NCBI GenBank assembly: GCA_965262585.1
Contig: OZ253546.1
Coordinates: 1,426,001 to 1,490,000 of the forward strand
Source of the DNA: JAHRAW01 sp965262585
Lineage (GTDB): Bacteria; Pseudomonadota; Gammaproteobacteria; Arenicellales; Poriferihabitantaceae
Length of the DNA stretch: 64,000 nt
Direction: 5' to 3'
Made by a program: the position numbers and the translations under genes. This document shows, in pieces, positions 8,318 through 16,549 of this stretch (within the stretch, counting starts at the first letter, position 1; each line of letters opens with the position of its first letter). The notes under the pieces are model-generated. The model was not told where the DNA came from. It searched no databases and saw only the letters and a list, made by a program, of their open reading frames with translations.

Positions 8318-8860
8318 ATGGCAAAATTCATCTATGTTGACAACTCGAATGTTTTTATTGAAGGGCAGCGCAAGGCCGCCGTGGTAAACGGCAGTGCGTT
8401 GGATATTGACGACGCTATTCGCCGCCAGATTTTTGATTCCAGTTACCGCCTTGATTTCGGCAAATTGCATCACTTCGCCTCTAAAAATGGTGCGCCGGAT
8501 GCGAGGCGCGCCGTATTATTCGGCTCCCGCCCGCCGCCCAACGATTCGTTGTGGGAAGTCGCCAAGTCGGCTGGATTTGAACTGGTTATTGAAGACCGTA
8601 CTATCTCCAACAAAGAGAAAAAAATCGATACTGGCATCGTCATGGCGATGTGTGAAGATGCCTTCACCAGCGCCGACTCATCCACCGATCAATTGGTTTT
8701 GGTTGCCGGGGACGGCGATTATGTGCCTGCGGTTCGTGGTTTGATGAAACACGGCTTCACCGTCATTGTCATTTTTTGGGGGCACGCCTCGCAAGAGTTA
8801 AAAAGGGTTTGCTCCAATTTCATAGAGATGGATCCGCATTTTGAAGACCTTGCCCGTTAG
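8318..8860 (+). CDS. NYN-domain (PIN-like) putative ribonuclease
   Basis: A 180-residue single-domain protein. Conserved acidic residues of the NYN/PIN metal-dependent nuclease fold are visible: FIYVDNSN at the N terminus, KKIDTGIVMAM in the middle and VLVAGDGDYVPAV near residue 130. The ATG at 8318 has GGAG six bases upstream; an earlier in-frame ATG at 8294 lacks a ribosome-binding site. It lies between the convergent methyltransferase gene and the corrinoid operon, with its own -10 element and flanked by repeats, so it is probably unrelated to methyl transfer. RNA targets are unknown. Confidence 0.85.
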   Translation: MAKFIYVDNSNVFIEGQRKAAVVNGSALDIDDAIRRQIFDSSYRLDFGKLHHFASKNGAPDARRAVLFGSRPPPNDSLWEVAKSAGFELVIEDRTISNKEKKIDTGIVMAMCEDAFTSADSSTDQLVLVAGDGDYVPAVRGLMKHGFTVIVIFWGHASQELKRVCSNFIEMDPHFEDLAR

Positions 8861-8888
8861 TGGCGGGAATTCACCGTAACCAGCAGCA

Positions 8889-10940
8889 TTAGCGGCGGTT
8901 TTTCCGGCGGCGTTGTCGCCCATTGTTTGATTTTTCGCCTGCGCCGGTGGGTTCGGGGAGTTCGACTTCTTTTTTTAGGTTTTCGTAGTTGGCGGTTTTG
9001 TGGGGAATCGCCAGTGCTTCGACGAAGTGGTCTTGGAATTTGGCTTCGACTGCGGTTTCTATTTTGTGGATGCGTTTTACTACGCTTTCAATTTCCAGCC
9101 GTGCGGTTTTGTCGAGCAGGGTGATGATGGCGCCGGCGCCGGCGGCGTTGCCCGCCGAGGTGACGTGTTCCAGAAGGCAGTCGGGAATCATGCCGAGCAC
9201 CATGGCGTATTTGACATCGATGTGCGCGCCGAAAGCACCGGCCAGGCGAATCCGGTCGGGGCGATCGATGCCGAGTTTGTCCATCAGCAATCGCGCACCG
9301 GCGTATAACGCCGCCTTGGCCAACTGAATGGCGCGCACGTCGTTTTGGGTTATGAACACGGGTGTTTCGTAGTCCGCCGGCGCAGCATCGCCGCCACACA
9401 AAACATACCGCCAGGTCTTGCCATCAACTTCCACTCGTTTGTTGAGCGCCGATTTCGTGCCGTCAATTACGCCGTCCGTTTTTATGACACCGGCGAGGTA
9501 GAGTTCGGCGATGACTTCGATGATGCCGGAGCCGCAGATACCGGTGACGCCGGTGTCGGCGACGGCCTCGGCGAAACCTTGTTCATTCGACCACAATTCA
9601 CAACCGATTATTTGATAGCGCGGCTCGAGGGTTTCGCGGTCGATGCGCACGCGCTCGATGGCACCGGGGGCGGCGCGCTGGCCGCCGCTGATTTGCGCGC
9701 CCTCGAACGCCGGGCCGGTGGGGCTTGAGGCGGCGACCATTTTTTTATCGTTGCCGAGCACGATCTCGGCGTTGGTGCCGACATCGACCAACAGGGTAAT
9801 CTGCTCGCGTTCATAGGGTGCTTCGGACAAGGTCATGGCTGCCGCATCGGCGCCGACATGCCCGGCGATGCACGGCAACAGGTAGACGCGCGCGCCGGGG
9901 TGGGCGCGCAGTTGCAGGTCGGTGGCGCGGCAGGTGATCGCATGGTCGGTGGCTAACGCAAATGGCGCGCCGCCCAATTCCACCGGGTTGATGCCGAGTA
10001 GTAAGTGGTGCATCACCGGGTTGCCGACCAGTGTAATGTCGAGTACTTCTTCGATGTCGATGTTTGCTTGCGCCGCGACTTCGACCAACAACTGTTGCAA
10101 CGCTTCGCGCACCGCTTGCGTCATGTCGGCCTCGCCGCCGGGGTTCATCATCGCGTAGGAAACCCGGCTCATCAAATCTTCGCCGAAACGAATCTGCGGA
10201 TTCATTCTGCCGTTGGAAGCGACCACTTCGCCGCTCACCAGATCGCACAAATGCGCGGCGATGGTGGTCGAACCGACGTCCACCGCCAGGCCGTATACTT
10301 TGGATTTTAGCCCCGGCCACAAACCGATTAAGCGAGTGTCGTCGTGCAGCGCGGCGGTTACTTTCCATTGGCCGGCGCGCAACACCGCCTGCAAGTTAGC
10401 AAGCAGATGAAAATCGCATCGCACATCCGACAATCCCCATTCGAATTCGAGCGCGTCTAACAGGCGTTGCAGGTCGCCGCTTGGGTCGTGCATGTTGGGT
10501 TCGGGAACTTCGGCGTAGTAAATTCTGACCGCCGGGTTGACGGTAATGTCGTGTACATCGGCGCGCTTGCGCACCACCTGACGGTGCGCCTGACTCTGCG
10601 GCGGAATGTCGATGACCACATCGCCGAGCAACTTCGCCTGACATCCCAGCCGCCGGATTGGTGGCGGGGCTTGGGGTTTGAGGTCGAAGAATTCCACCTC
10701 GATGCTGCTCGGTTTGGACAGGTGGCCGGGTCGCGAATGAATCTTGAACTTGGCGAATTCGCCGACGCTCTGGTCGATCTGGCAGCGGTCGCACAAACCG
10801 CGCCCGCCGCACACCGTGTCGAGGTCGACGCCGAGTTGCTGGGCCGCTTCGAGCACCGACTTGCCAAGCGCAATCTCACCGCGCTTGCCGGACGGCGTGA
10901 AGACGATTTGGGCGGTGGTAGGCGAAGCAGCGGGGGTCAT
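8889..10940 (-). CDS. Corrinoid protein reductive activator (2Fe-2S ferredoxin plus ASKHA domain, RACE/RamA-like, DUF4445)
   Basis: Rescues inactive Co(II) corrinoid proteins by ATP-dependent one-electron reduction to Co(I). The N-terminal about 105 residues form a plant-type [2Fe-2S] ferredoxin with Cys44, Cys50, Cys53 and Cys100 (CGGRGLCDRC, then RRLGCQ). An ASKHA ATPase domain begins around residue 218 (GLAVDVGSTTIAAHL) with further nucleotide-binding blocks TLLVDVGTNAEIVLG, VTGICGSGIIEVIAELYLAG and RLAGAFGAHID. The C terminus ends in an Arg/Lys-rich tail. It is the last gene of the corrinoid operon; its ATG overlaps the upstream stop as ATGA. Its presence argues that the system works catalytically rather than only in biosynthesis. 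Confidence 0.9.
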   Translation of the reverse strand: MTPAASPTTAQIVFTPSGKRGEIALGKSVLEAAQQLGVDLDTVCGGRGLCDRCQIDQSVGEFAKFKIHSRPGHLSKPSSIEVEFFDLKPQAPPPIRRLGCQAKLLGDVVIDIPPQSQAHRQVVRKRADVHDITVNPAVRIYYAEVPEPNMHDPSGDLQRLLDALEFEWGLSDVRCDFHLLANLQAVLRAGQWKVTAALHDDTRLIGLWPGLKSKVYGLAVDVGSTTIAAHLCDLVSGEVVASNGRMNPQIRFGEDLMSRVSYAMMNPGGEADMTQAVREALQQLLVEVAAQANIDIEEVLDITLVGNPVMHHLLLGINPVELGGAPFALATDHAITCRATDLQLRAHPGARVYLLPCIAGHVGADAAAMTLSEAPYEREQITLLVDVGTNAEIVLGNDKKMVAASSPTGPAFEGAQISGGQRAAPGAIERVRIDRETLEPRYQIIGCELWSNEQGFAEAVADTGVTGICGSGIIEVIAELYLAGVIKTDGVIDGTKSALNKRVEVDGKTWRYVLCGGDAAPADYETPVFITQNDVRAIQLAKAALYAGARLLMDKLGIDRPDRIRLAGAFGAHIDVKYAMVLGMIPDCLLEHVTSAGNAAGAGAIITLLDKTARLEIESVVKRIHKIETAVEAKFQDHFVEALAIPHKTANYENLKKEVELPEPTGAGEKSNNGRQRRRKNRR

Positions 10941-11320
10941 TTCAGATCGGGGATAATTTGGTAGTCGCTGGCGTCTTCAACATGCAAATTTCCGCAGACG
11001 CGAAGGCCGGTCGGTGCGTCTATGGTGCCGGCCATGATGCTGATGGTGTCCTCTTCGTCATGCCGCCAAAACAAATTGCCGCCGCAGTCGCGGCAAAATC
11101 CCCGTTGCACTTTTTCAGACGAGCGATACCATTTCAAGGTGCTGTCATTTTGCAAATGAACATCGGCGCGGCGCGTTTGCGTGGCGGCAACATGATGCCC
11201 GCTGGTTTTTCGGCACTGTTCGCAAAAGCAATTGACCACGCCCCTCACCACGCACTCGGCGCGATAGCGCACGCCACCGCACAGGCAACCGCCGATGACG
11301 GTTGTTTGCGGCCGATTCAC
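10937..11320 (-). CDS. GFA-family zinc protein (glutathione-dependent formaldehyde-activating enzyme-like)
   Basis: About 127 residues with the three zinc-binding segments of the GFA fold: GGCLCGGVRY, NCFCEQCRKTSGHH and FCRDCGGNLFW. The start is inferred as the GTG at 11320, which overlaps the stop of the upstream methyltransferase as GTGA; the longer frame upstream is only the shadow of that gene. The 3' end overlaps the reactivase ATG as ATGA. Founding members were proposed to speed condensation of formaldehyde with glutathione, though many family members have other or unknown roles. In this operon a formaldehyde-handling role beside tetrahydrofolate C1 chemistry is attractive but unproven. 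Confidence 0.8.
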   Translation of the reverse strand: MNRPQTTVIGGCLCGGVRYRAECVVRGVVNCFCEQCRKTSGHHVAATQTRRADVHLQNDSTLKWYRSSEKVQRGFCRDCGGNLFWRHDEEDTISIMAGTIDAPTGLRVCGNLHVEDASDYQIIPDLK

Positions 11321-12228
11321 CCGGCTGCGCCCCGTCGCCGCCGACGTCCTTCGCGTCCGCCACGAGCACCGGGGTTTTGTTCGACCGGTTGCCGGTATTT
11401 TTTCAGCCACCTCGCGCAGTTGTTGTCATGTCCCATGACTACGTTGGCGCCCATCACAGATTGCATCACTTCTTCGTGCAACGGGTTGGTGATCGCCGAA
11501 GTCATTCCGGCGGCGATGGCCATGCTCAGAAAGGTGCCGTCCATGCCCTTGCGGTTGGGAATACCGAAACTGAAGTTGGACGCGCCGCAGGTGGTGTTCA
11601 CTTTCAATTCCTCGCGCAGGCGTTTGACCAGATGCAGCACCTGCCGTCCGGCGCTGTTGATCGCGCCCACCGGCATGACCAACGGGTCGACTACGATATC
11701 CGAGTAGTGGATGCCGTGGTCGGCGGCGCGTTGTACTATTTTTTGCGCGACATCAAAACGATCGTCGGGGTTTTCCGATATGCCCGCCTCGTCGTTGGAA
11801 ATCGCCACCACCGCGGCGCCGTATTTTTTTACCAACGGCAATACTGCCTCGAGCCGTTCCTCCTCGCCGGTGACCGAGTTCAACAACGCCTTGCCTTGAT
11901 ACGCTTCGAGCCCGGCTTCGAGGGCGGCTATGATCGATGAGTCGATGGATAACGGCACGTCGGTAATCGATTGCACCAAGCGGATCGACTGGGCGAGGAT
12001 TCCCGGTTCATCCGCCAACGGGATACCGGCGTTGACATCGAGCATGGAGGCACCGGCGGCTACTTGTGCCAGCGCGTCCGCCTCGACTCGGCTGTAATCG
12101 CCGTTCTTCATTTCCTCGGCGAGAATTTTGCGGCCGGTGGGATTGATGCGCTCGCCGATGATTACAAACGGCTGCTCGAATCCGATTTTCAACTCCTTGC
12201 TGGCGCTGCTGACGATGGTGTCGGTCAT
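11317..12228 (-). CDS. Methyltetrahydrofolate:corrinoid methyltransferase (MeTr, pterin-binding domain)
   Basis: Links the corrinoid protein to the folate pool by exchanging a methyl group between methyl-corrinoid and tetrahydrofolate. The pterin-binding TIM barrel is clear: FVIIGERINPTGRK at 21-34, DVNAGIP at 64-70, VPLSIDSS, LLNSVTGEE and VVDPLVMPVGA. It has 303 residues; the last 20 are an Arg/Gly-rich tail. It lies between metF and the GFA gene, overlapping the latter by GTGA. In this cluster it most likely takes methyl from the MttB-loaded corrinoid protein to make 5-methyl-THF; the reverse direction is chemically possible. Confidence 0.9.
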   Translation of the reverse strand: MTDTIVSSASKELKIGFEQPFVIIGERINPTGRKILAEEMKNGDYSRVEADALAQVAAGASMLDVNAGIPLADEPGILAQSIRLVQSITDVPLSIDSSIIAALEAGLEAYQGKALLNSVTGEEERLEAVLPLVKKYGAAVVAISNDEAGISENPDDRFDVAQKIVQRAADHGIHYSDIVVDPLVMPVGAINSAGRQVLHLVKRLREELKVNTTCGASNFSFGIPNRKGMDGTFLSMAIAAGMTSAITNPLHEEVMQSVMGANVVMGHDNNCARWLKKYRQPVEQNPGARGGREGRRRRRGAAG

Positions 12229-12277
12229 AATGAATGCTCTATTGTGAATCGCTTGATGGAAGATTATGCGTGGAAAG

Positions 12278-13312
12278 TTATGCGGGTGCGGCTTGGGCTT
12301 GCTTGAAACCAGCGGCGGCGATGGTATCCGCTCCGGGGTGCCACGGCACGCGCCCTTCCAGCACCTTTGAGGCCATCACCATTTCGCCCACCGCTCGCTC
12401 TTGCCGATAGGCCATTACATGCACCCCGGCAACGCCTTCGATTTCCTTTAGTTGCTGCATCATTTCGATGCAGATTTTGACGCCTTCGCGCTTCTGGTCA
12501 CGGGCACCGGCGAGCCGTTCGATGATGGCTTCGGGGATATGTACGCCGGGGACGTTGTCGCGAATCCAGCGCGCCGTACGCGCCGAAGCCAACGGCCCCA
12601 CACCGGCCACGATGAACACGCGCCGGTGCAGACCTTTGTCCCGCACTCGTTCCATGTAGCGGGTGAATACGGGCAGGTCGAAACAATACTGGGTCTGCAC
12701 AAAGTTGGCACCGGCGGCGATTTTTTTAGCAAGCCGCTCGACTCGGAAATCCCGTGGCGGCGCAAATGGATTGGCGGCGGCGCCGAGGAATATCTTCGGC
12801 GCTTCGCTGAGCACGCGCCCGCTCAGCAACCGCGACTGATCGCGCATGGTGCGCGCGGTTTGGAGTAGCGACATGCAATCGAGGTCGAACACCGGCTTGG
12901 CGCTGGGATGATCACCGGCCTGCACGCCGTCTCCGGTCAAGCACAGGATGTTAGTCACCCCCATGGCCGCGGCGCCGAGGATGTCGCCTTGGATGGCGAT
13001 GCGGTTGCGGTCGCGGCAGGAGATTTGCATGATGGTCGAATAACCGGCGCGGGTTAGCAGCGCGCACACGCCGACGCTCGACATGTGGCAATTCGCGCCG
13101 GAGCCGTCGGTGGCGTTGATGGCATCGACATAGCCGTCGAACAATCGCGCCTGATGGTAAACCTCTTCGGGGTTGGCCGAATCCGGCGGCGCAAGTTCGG
13201 CGGTTACCGCAAATTTGCCGTCTCGCAACACCCGTTCGAGCCGTCCGGGCGAAATATGCCCGTCTCGTATCGGCAGCAACTGCCCGGCGGGCGGTTCGTC
13301 TTCATAACTCAC
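12278..13312 (-). CDS. metF: 5,10-methylenetetrahydrofolate reductase (MetF family)
   Basis: A FAD-dependent TIM-barrel enzyme interconverting 5-methyl-THF and 5,10-methylene-THF. Visible blocks are FAVTAELAPPDS with the catalytic-type Glu, INATDGSGANCHMSS, LCLTGDGV, FVQTQYCFDLPVF and FIVAGVGPLASARTARW. The start is the GTG at 13312, which overlaps the stop of metV as GTGA; the upstream extension of this reading frame is out-of-frame metV sequence. The protein has 344 residues. Pairing with MetV and the corrinoid methyltransferase suggests it works in the oxidising direction, feeding methyl groups into central C1 metabolism; that direction is inferred. Confidence 0.88.
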   Translation of the reverse strand: MSYEDEPPAGQLLPIRDGHISPGRLERVLRDGKFAVTAELAPPDSANPEEVYHQARLFDGYVDAINATDGSGANCHMSSVGVCALLTRAGYSTIMQISCRDRNRIAIQGDILGAAAMGVTNILCLTGDGVQAGDHPSAKPVFDLDCMSLLQTARTMRDQSRLLSGRVLSEAPKIFLGAAANPFAPPRDFRVERLAKKIAAGANFVQTQYCFDLPVFTRYMERVRDKGLHRRVFIVAGVGPLASARTARWIRDNVPGVHIPEAIIERLAGARDQKREGVKICIEMMQQLKEIEGVAGVHVMAYRQERAVGEMVMASKVLEGRVPWHPGADTIAAAGFKQAQAAPA

Positions 13313-13770
13313 GGCCGCTGCACACCGCTTGCCACGCGGCGCGTTTCCCGCAGCCACGACGAGGTGCCTTGTATCGACCAATCGACCGGCATTTGCAGGT
13401 CCAGTATTTTTTCGCTGCGGCGCATGCGGAGATTGCCTTTGTGTGCTTCGGTCCAGACGCACACCATGTCCGGCTTGACCTCGCAGTTGCCGTCGGCGCG
13501 CACCCCGCCGCATGGGCCGTTGCGTAATTGTTTCGGGCAATTCATCGGGCACGACATGCCAGTCGAACTGAGCACGCAGCGGCCACACATTTGGCAGTCG
13601 AACAACAATCCTTTTACGCCCTTCTCCACCAGCGCAAACGGTTTGTCGAGGCGTTCGTAGCCGATCCATCGATACAACGGATGCAGCAACACCATCACCT
13701 TCTCGAAACACAAATACAACCCTTCCAGTTGGCGCGAACGGCGCACCGACCATTTTCTGAAGATATACAT
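13309..13770 (-). CDS. metV: MetV-like protein (methylenetetrahydrofolate reductase C-terminal-domain family)
   Basis: 153 residues rich in Cys: FDCQMCGRCVLSSTG, SCPMNCPKQLRNGPCGG and GNCEV. This is the metal-binding module that partners MetF in acetogens and many C1-utilising bacteria. It begins with the ATG at 13770 and its stop overlaps the metF GTG, so the two are translationally coupled. In acetogens MetVF is thought to exchange electrons with a partner protein rather than NAD(P)H alone; whether that holds here is unknown. Confidence 0.85.
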   Translation of the reverse strand: MYIFRKWSVRRSRQLEGLYLCFEKVMVLLHPLYRWIGYERLDKPFALVEKGVKGLLFDCQMCGRCVLSSTGMSCPMNCPKQLRNGPCGGVRADGNCEVKPDMVCVWTEAHKGNLRMRRSEKILDLQMPVDWSIQGTSSWLRETRRVASGVQRP

Positions 13771-13860
13771 TAGATGATACCAATCTGGTTTTACGATCAG
13801 TCGAGTAGCCCGGCGAAAAACCGAACTCTCGCCGGAATCACGGCTGCCGAATCCGGCGAG

Positions 13861-14163
13861 TCAAGCGACCGGCTCGTCGCCTTTGTTGCGAATCAGCGCG
13901 AGTAGGCGGTCTTTGTCGTATTCGCTTTCGTATTTTGCCGCCGCTGCTTCGGCTTCGGCTTTGAGGTCGGCACCGCACGATGCGTCAATCCGTTTCCAGT
14001 CCGCCAAATAGGCATCCGAACTGCCCTTACCGGCGCGCATGGCGGCGCGGTCGATGGCATCTGAAAAACGCTCGGAGAGTTTGACTTTGACGCTGTCGCG
14101 GCGTGCCTTGGCGATGACCTGCGCCGGAATATCGCGCCAGAAAACGGTGATTAGTTTGGCCAT
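13861..14163 (-). CDS. Small 'virulence factor' family protein (PF13769-like)
   Basis: 100 residues, no membrane segment. It starts LITVFWRDIPAQVIAKA, then KLSERFSDAIDRAAMRAG, the pattern of a small family annotated 'virulence factor' for historical reasons. In corrinoid methyltransferase loci of alpha- and gammaproteobacteria this gene travels with DUF1638 and MeTr genes, as here. It starts 7 bp after DUF1638. A role as an assembly or regulatory partner of the methyltransferase complex is inferred from context only. Confidence 0.75.
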   Translation of the reverse strand: MAKLITVFWRDIPAQVIAKARRDSVKVKLSERFSDAIDRAAMRAGKGSSDAYLADWKRIDASCGADLKAEAEAAAAKYESEYDKDRLLALIRNKGDEPVA

Positions 14164-14170
14164 GCGAGTT

Positions 14171-14779
14171 TCATTGGGCGGCGGCCAGCGCCGTTTGCAG
14201 ATGGTGGTCGCCGGTGAATACGCGCTCGTATTCCAGTTCGAGATATTCCGCCGCCTGCCGGGCGCGGGCGTCCGTTTCTTCGTCGTCCCGCTGGGCGAGA
14301 TACACCAGTTTGCGGTAGTTGCCGAAGTATTCTTTTTTGAGTTGCGGGAAGCGGTCGATGCCGAGGCCTTTGATGATTAGGCGCTGGAAATGCCGCGCCA
14401 GAAAATCGGTTAGATAGAAGGTGCCAATCTCGGCTTCGTGCAACTGCTCGAAGCGGGTGCCGCCGGCAAACATTTCGTAGCAATGCGCGCCGGGCAAACG
14501 CTCGACGCCTTCCTCGGCGAGCATTTTATCGAGCAGCCCGCCGGTGCCGCAATCGGAATAGGCGGCAAAAATGCTGTGGTATTGGCCGCGGTTTTTTTTG
14601 ATCTTGTCGGCGACCGCCTGCGGGATCAACTTCGGGGTGTTGTGTAATTCGGCGGGCAGGCATTGGATATCGAGATGATCCCATCGATTGATCTCCTTGA
14701 CGCGCACCAGATCATGCGCGAGCGCTCCGCAAGCGATTACCAGCACCCGGTCGGCGGATATTGGAGAATTAGATGACAT
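14171..14779 (-). CDS. DUF1638 family protein
   Basis: 202 residues beginning VLVIACGALAHDLVRVKEIN, with LPAELHNTPKLIPQAV and IFAAYSDCGTGGLLDKML, the hallmarks of DUF1638. The family repeatedly neighbours MttB-type methyltransferases and corrinoid proteins. The conserved Cys residues in IACGAL and YSDCGTGG could bind a metal or cofactor; no activity is established to my knowledge. It lies 12 bp after the corrinoid protein gene. Confidence 0.85.
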   Translation of the reverse strand: MSSNSPISADRVLVIACGALAHDLVRVKEINRWDHLDIQCLPAELHNTPKLIPQAVADKIKKNRGQYHSIFAAYSDCGTGGLLDKMLAEEGVERLPGAHCYEMFAGGTRFEQLHEAEIGTFYLTDFLARHFQRLIIKGLGIDRFPQLKKEYFGNYRKLVYLAQRDDEETDARARQAAEYLELEYERVFTGDHHLQTALAAAQ

Positions 14780-14791
14780 TCAGGCTCCCGC

Positions 14792-15520
14792 TCAGGCGGC
14801 GCGCTTTTCAGCGATTTTGGCGGACGCGGTTTCGACCGCCACGGCTGCGTCCCGGCAATAGGCATCAGCGCCGATCGCGTCCGAAAATTCTTCGTTGAGC
14901 GGTGCGCCGCCGACTAACACGATGTAGTCGTCGCGAATGCCTTTCTCAACCATGGTATCGATCACCACTTTCATATACGGCATGGTGGTGGTCAGCAACG
15001 CCGACATGCCGAGAATATCGGGTTGGTGCTGCTCGAGTGCTTCGAGGTAACTCTCGACCGGGTTGTCGATGCCGAGATTGATGACTTCGAAACCGGCGCC
15101 CTCCAGCATCATCGCCACCAGATTTTTGCCGATGTCGTGAATGTCGCCTTTGACCGTGCCAATCACTACTTTGCCAATCGGCGTGGCGCCGGTCTCGGCC
15201 AGCAACGGCCGCAAAATTTCCATGCCGCCTTTCATCGCATTGGCGGACATCAATACTTCGGGCACGAATAAAATACCGTCCCGGAAGTCGATGCCGACGA
15301 TGCGCATGCCTTCTACCAGCGCATCGTCCAACACCTTGGAGGCACTCCAGCCGCGCCCCAGCAGGATGTTAGTGCCTTCCATGATTTCATCCCTGAGCCC
15401 GTCGTAGAGGTCGTCGTGCATCTGCTCGACCAGTTCGTCGTTCGGCAGGGAATTGAGGTCCAAGTCGTCGTCTTGATCGTCTTCTTGGCCGGGCTTGTTT
15501 TTTGCGCCGTCGTCTGCCAT
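14792..15520 (-). CDS. Corrinoid (B12-binding) methyl-carrier protein, MtbC/MtgC type
   Basis: The methyl shuttle of the system. Residues about 25-110 form the helical cap domain (DGILFVPEVLMSANAMKGGMEIL). The Rossmann B12 domain carries the DxHxxG lower-ligand motif GDIHDIG with His128, then GMSALLTTTMPYM and VLVGGAPLNEEF. It has 242 residues including an acidic, disordered N-terminal extension of about 20. As first gene of the minus-strand operon it is preceded by a 170-bp gap that should hold the promoter. No cobalamin riboswitch could be recognised there. Confidence 0.92.
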   Translation of the reverse strand: MADDGAKNKPGQEDDQDDDLDLNSLPNDELVEQMHDDLYDGLRDEIMEGTNILLGRGWSASKVLDDALVEGMRIVGIDFRDGILFVPEVLMSANAMKGGMEILRPLLAETGATPIGKVVIGTVKGDIHDIGKNLVAMMLEGAGFEVINLGIDNPVESYLEALEQHQPDILGMSALLTTTMPYMKVVIDTMVEKGIRDDYIVLVGGAPLNEEFSDAIGADAYCRDAAVAVETASAKIAEKRAA

Positions 15521-15690
15521 CGCAAAACTCCGCTAGATTAGGTAAATGTTGGTTGCCTTGCCGGTAAGCCGCGCAATGCTTGACTACGCCGACGGACTAT
15601 ACATATTCAGGGCGCGATTTTACCCCTAAATACGCCCTCTGGTATCATTTTCACAACAGGTTATGTGCTGAGTAGGTCGAAATAATATGC

Positions 15691-16254
15691 TTATTTTACA
15701 ACGCTTTGCAGGATTTGGTGAATTTCCGGCTTGCCGCGTGCCATTTCCTCATCGCTCAACCCCTGAATTTCGTGGGGAAAAACCAGCCATTGGTCGGTCT
15801 CGTGCAGGTAGTAATCCGGGGCCCGCTCGGTGGTGTTATTGCCCGGCTTGAACCACGGAGTCGCGACCTTAATCCGGGACGGCGTGTTGCGCCGGGTGCG
15901 CTCGCTTAGTTGCTTGATCACCGCTTGAATGCTGCGCCCGGAATCATACACATCATCGACAATCAACAGCGCATTTTCGGCGTTGAGATTTTGCACCAAA
16001 TAACCCAGCCCATGCACCCGCACCGACTCGCCGCGTCTCTCAATGCCTTTGTAAAGCGAAGTCCGCACACTGATGTGGTCAGTGGGGATGTTGAAGTGCT
16101 CGAGCATTTCTTGAATCGCGATGCCGACCGGCGCACCGCCACGCCAGATGCCGACGATGAAATCCGGGCGAAAGTCGCTTTGGATGATTTGCGCACCGAG
16201 CCGGTAGGCGTCCTCCAGCAGTTCCTGGGCGGTTATGAATCGTTTTTCGCTCAT
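15691..16254 (-). CDS. Hypoxanthine-type phosphoribosyltransferase
   Basis: 187 residues with the PRPP-binding motif LLIVDDVYDSGRSIQAVI and the N-terminal IVGIWRGGAPVGIAIQE loop, the pattern of Hpt1-like purine phosphoribosyltransferases. The start is the ATG at 16254 (MSEKRFITAQELLEDAYRLG); the reading frame further upstream runs into tRNA-Leu and cannot be coding. It lies 34 bp after the tRNA-Leu gene on the same strand. It probably salvages hypoxanthine or guanine, but substrate choice cannot be read from the sequence. Confidence 0.85.
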   Translation of the reverse strand: MSEKRFITAQELLEDAYRLGAQIIQSDFRPDFIVGIWRGGAPVGIAIQEMLEHFNIPTDHISVRTSLYKGIERRGESVRVHGLGYLVQNLNAENALLIVDDVYDSGRSIQAVIKQLSERTRRNTPSRIKVATPWFKPGNNTTERAPDYYLHETDQWLVFPHEIQGLSDEEMARGKPEIHQILQSVVK

Positions 16255-16288
16255 TGATAGGTTGGTTGAGGTGCAGTGGTGCAGATAA

Positions 16289-16375
16289 TGGTGCCCGGGG
16301 CCGGACTCGAACCGGCACGATGTTGCCATCGAGGGATTTTAAGTCCCTTGCGTCTACCTGTTCCGCCACCCGGGC
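16289..16375 (-). tRNA. tRNA-Leu(UAA)
   Basis: An 87-nt tRNA including encoded CCA. The acceptor stem is GCCCGGG/CCCGGGC, the anticodon loop CTTAAAA gives anticodon UAA, a long variable arm is present as expected for a leucine tRNA, and the T arm reads GCCGGTTCGAGTCCGGC. Confidence 0.95.
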
Positions 16376-16397
16376 GTTTATGCGGTGGTAAAAATGC

Positions 16398-16471
16398 TGG
16401 AGGCTGAGCCCGGAATCGAACCGAGGTACACGGCTTTGCAGGCCGCTGCATAACCACTCTGCCACTCAGCC
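16398..16471 (-). tRNA. tRNA-Cys(GCA)
   Basis: A 74-nt tRNA with CCA encoded. The acceptor stem is GGCTGAG/CTCAGCC, the anticodon loop CTGCAAA gives anticodon GCA, and the T loop is GGTTCGATTCC. The Cys-Leu(UAA) order matches the tail of the glyW-cysT-leuZ cluster of enterobacteria; no tRNA-Gly is visible upstream. Confidence 0.95.
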
Positions 16472-16549
16472 CTTCTCAACCTTCGGCCAGTCCATCATCC
16501 CTAAGCCGCGCATCATACACCACATCGCACACCATGCACACGCCCAAAT

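Noticed and set aside
13313..13783. MetF with a 157-residue N-terminal domain
   Set aside because: That segment is metV read in the wrong frame; the real metF start is the overlapping GTG at 13312.
15521..15690. Cobalamin riboswitch ahead of the corrinoid operon
   Set aside because: No B12-box or the expected paired elements could be recognised on the minus strand.
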